13,022 nucleotides of DNA from Candidatus Desantisiibacteriota bacterium (GTDB lineage: Bacteria; UBA9089; CG2-30-40-21), in assembly GCA_016208205.1 (NCBI GenBank), contig JACQYP010000065.1:1-13022 (forward strand). The letters are read 5' to 3'. A model generated the notes under the pieces. The model saw nothing but the letters and a program-made list of their open reading frames with translations. It made no database searches and was not told the DNA's origin. The translations under genes and the position numbers were made by a program. The first letter of the stretch is position 1, and every line of letters starts with the position of its first letter. Positions 12,882 to 13,022 of the stretch are shown here, piece by piece.

Positions 12882-12910
12882 TTGACATATCTGCTGACAT
12901 TAAGTATAAT
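12882..12910 (+). promoter_or_regulatory. Perfect sigma70 consensus promoter facing the heptamer array
   Basis: TTGACA (12882-12887), a 17-nt spacer, TATAAT (12905-12910): both hexamers and the spacing match the consensus exactly. Transcription would begin near 12917, inside the first CAGGAGT unit. The related 8-mers gctgacat (12860-12867), cttgacat (12881-12888) and gctgacat (12893-12900) surround and enter the promoter and could be operator sites. Confidence 0.7.
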
Positions 12911-12913
12911 ATA

Positions 12914-13018
<105 letters not shown>

Positions 13019-13022
13019 AGAT

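Overview
The window looks like chromosomal DNA of a diderm (Gram-negative type) bacterium. It encodes an LptD-like LPS export porin and a PilQ outer-membrane secretin, has good Shine-Dalgarno sites with ATG and some TTG starts, and is moderately AT-rich. The spacers are crowded with short word-like tandem and inverted repeats, which is typical of many uncultured, metagenome-derived lineages. I cannot assign a phylum from the sequence alone.

Layout. (1) Bases 2-838: 3' part of a CtpA-type S41 processing protease. (2) Bases 960-6415, + strand: a type IV pilus alignment and secretin cluster in the classical order pilM-pilN-pilO-pilP-pilQ, behind a good sigma70-like promoter. pilM and pilN overlap by one base. 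The pilN-pilO, pilO-pilP and pilP-pilQ gaps are unusually long and the first two carry large inverted repeats. pilQ is split by a -1 frame change inside its first AMIN domain. (3) Bases 6543-8364, + strand: two minor prepilins with class III prepilin peptidase sites; the second has a four-cysteine DnaJ-like knuckle and an Asp-rich calcium-loop-like tail. (4) Bases 8456-11824, - strand, convergent with the pilus genes: lptD followed by a secreted TPR protein. The lptD signal peptide is written in an octanucleotide tandem repeat. (5) Bases 11884-13022: a degraded tail with a 5'-truncated HD-GYP phosphodiesterase fragment, a repeat-bearing non-coding stretch, an orphan HicB-like antitoxin gene, and a consensus sigma70 promoter pointing into 15 perfect copies of the heptamer CAGGAGT at the right edge.

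How the genes fit together. PilM (cytoplasmic, actin-like) binds the N-terminus of PilN; PilN and PilO form the inner-membrane coiled-coil frame; the PilP lipoprotein links it to PilQ, the outer-membrane pore. The two prepilins would be cleaved by PilD and form part of a pilus or pseudopilus tip. No motor (PilB/PilT), platform (PilC) or peptidase (PilD) gene is in view. LptD inserts LPS into the outer membrane.

The most unusual material lies in and between the genes: families of 7-10 nt words in tandem or facing each other (CAGGAGT, cacaaagg, AATCTGTGG, GGTTTACGGTT, GTAGACTATTAGG, cacgaaag). Two of these arrays sit where they could matter for expression: in the lptD signal peptide and directly behind a consensus promoter.
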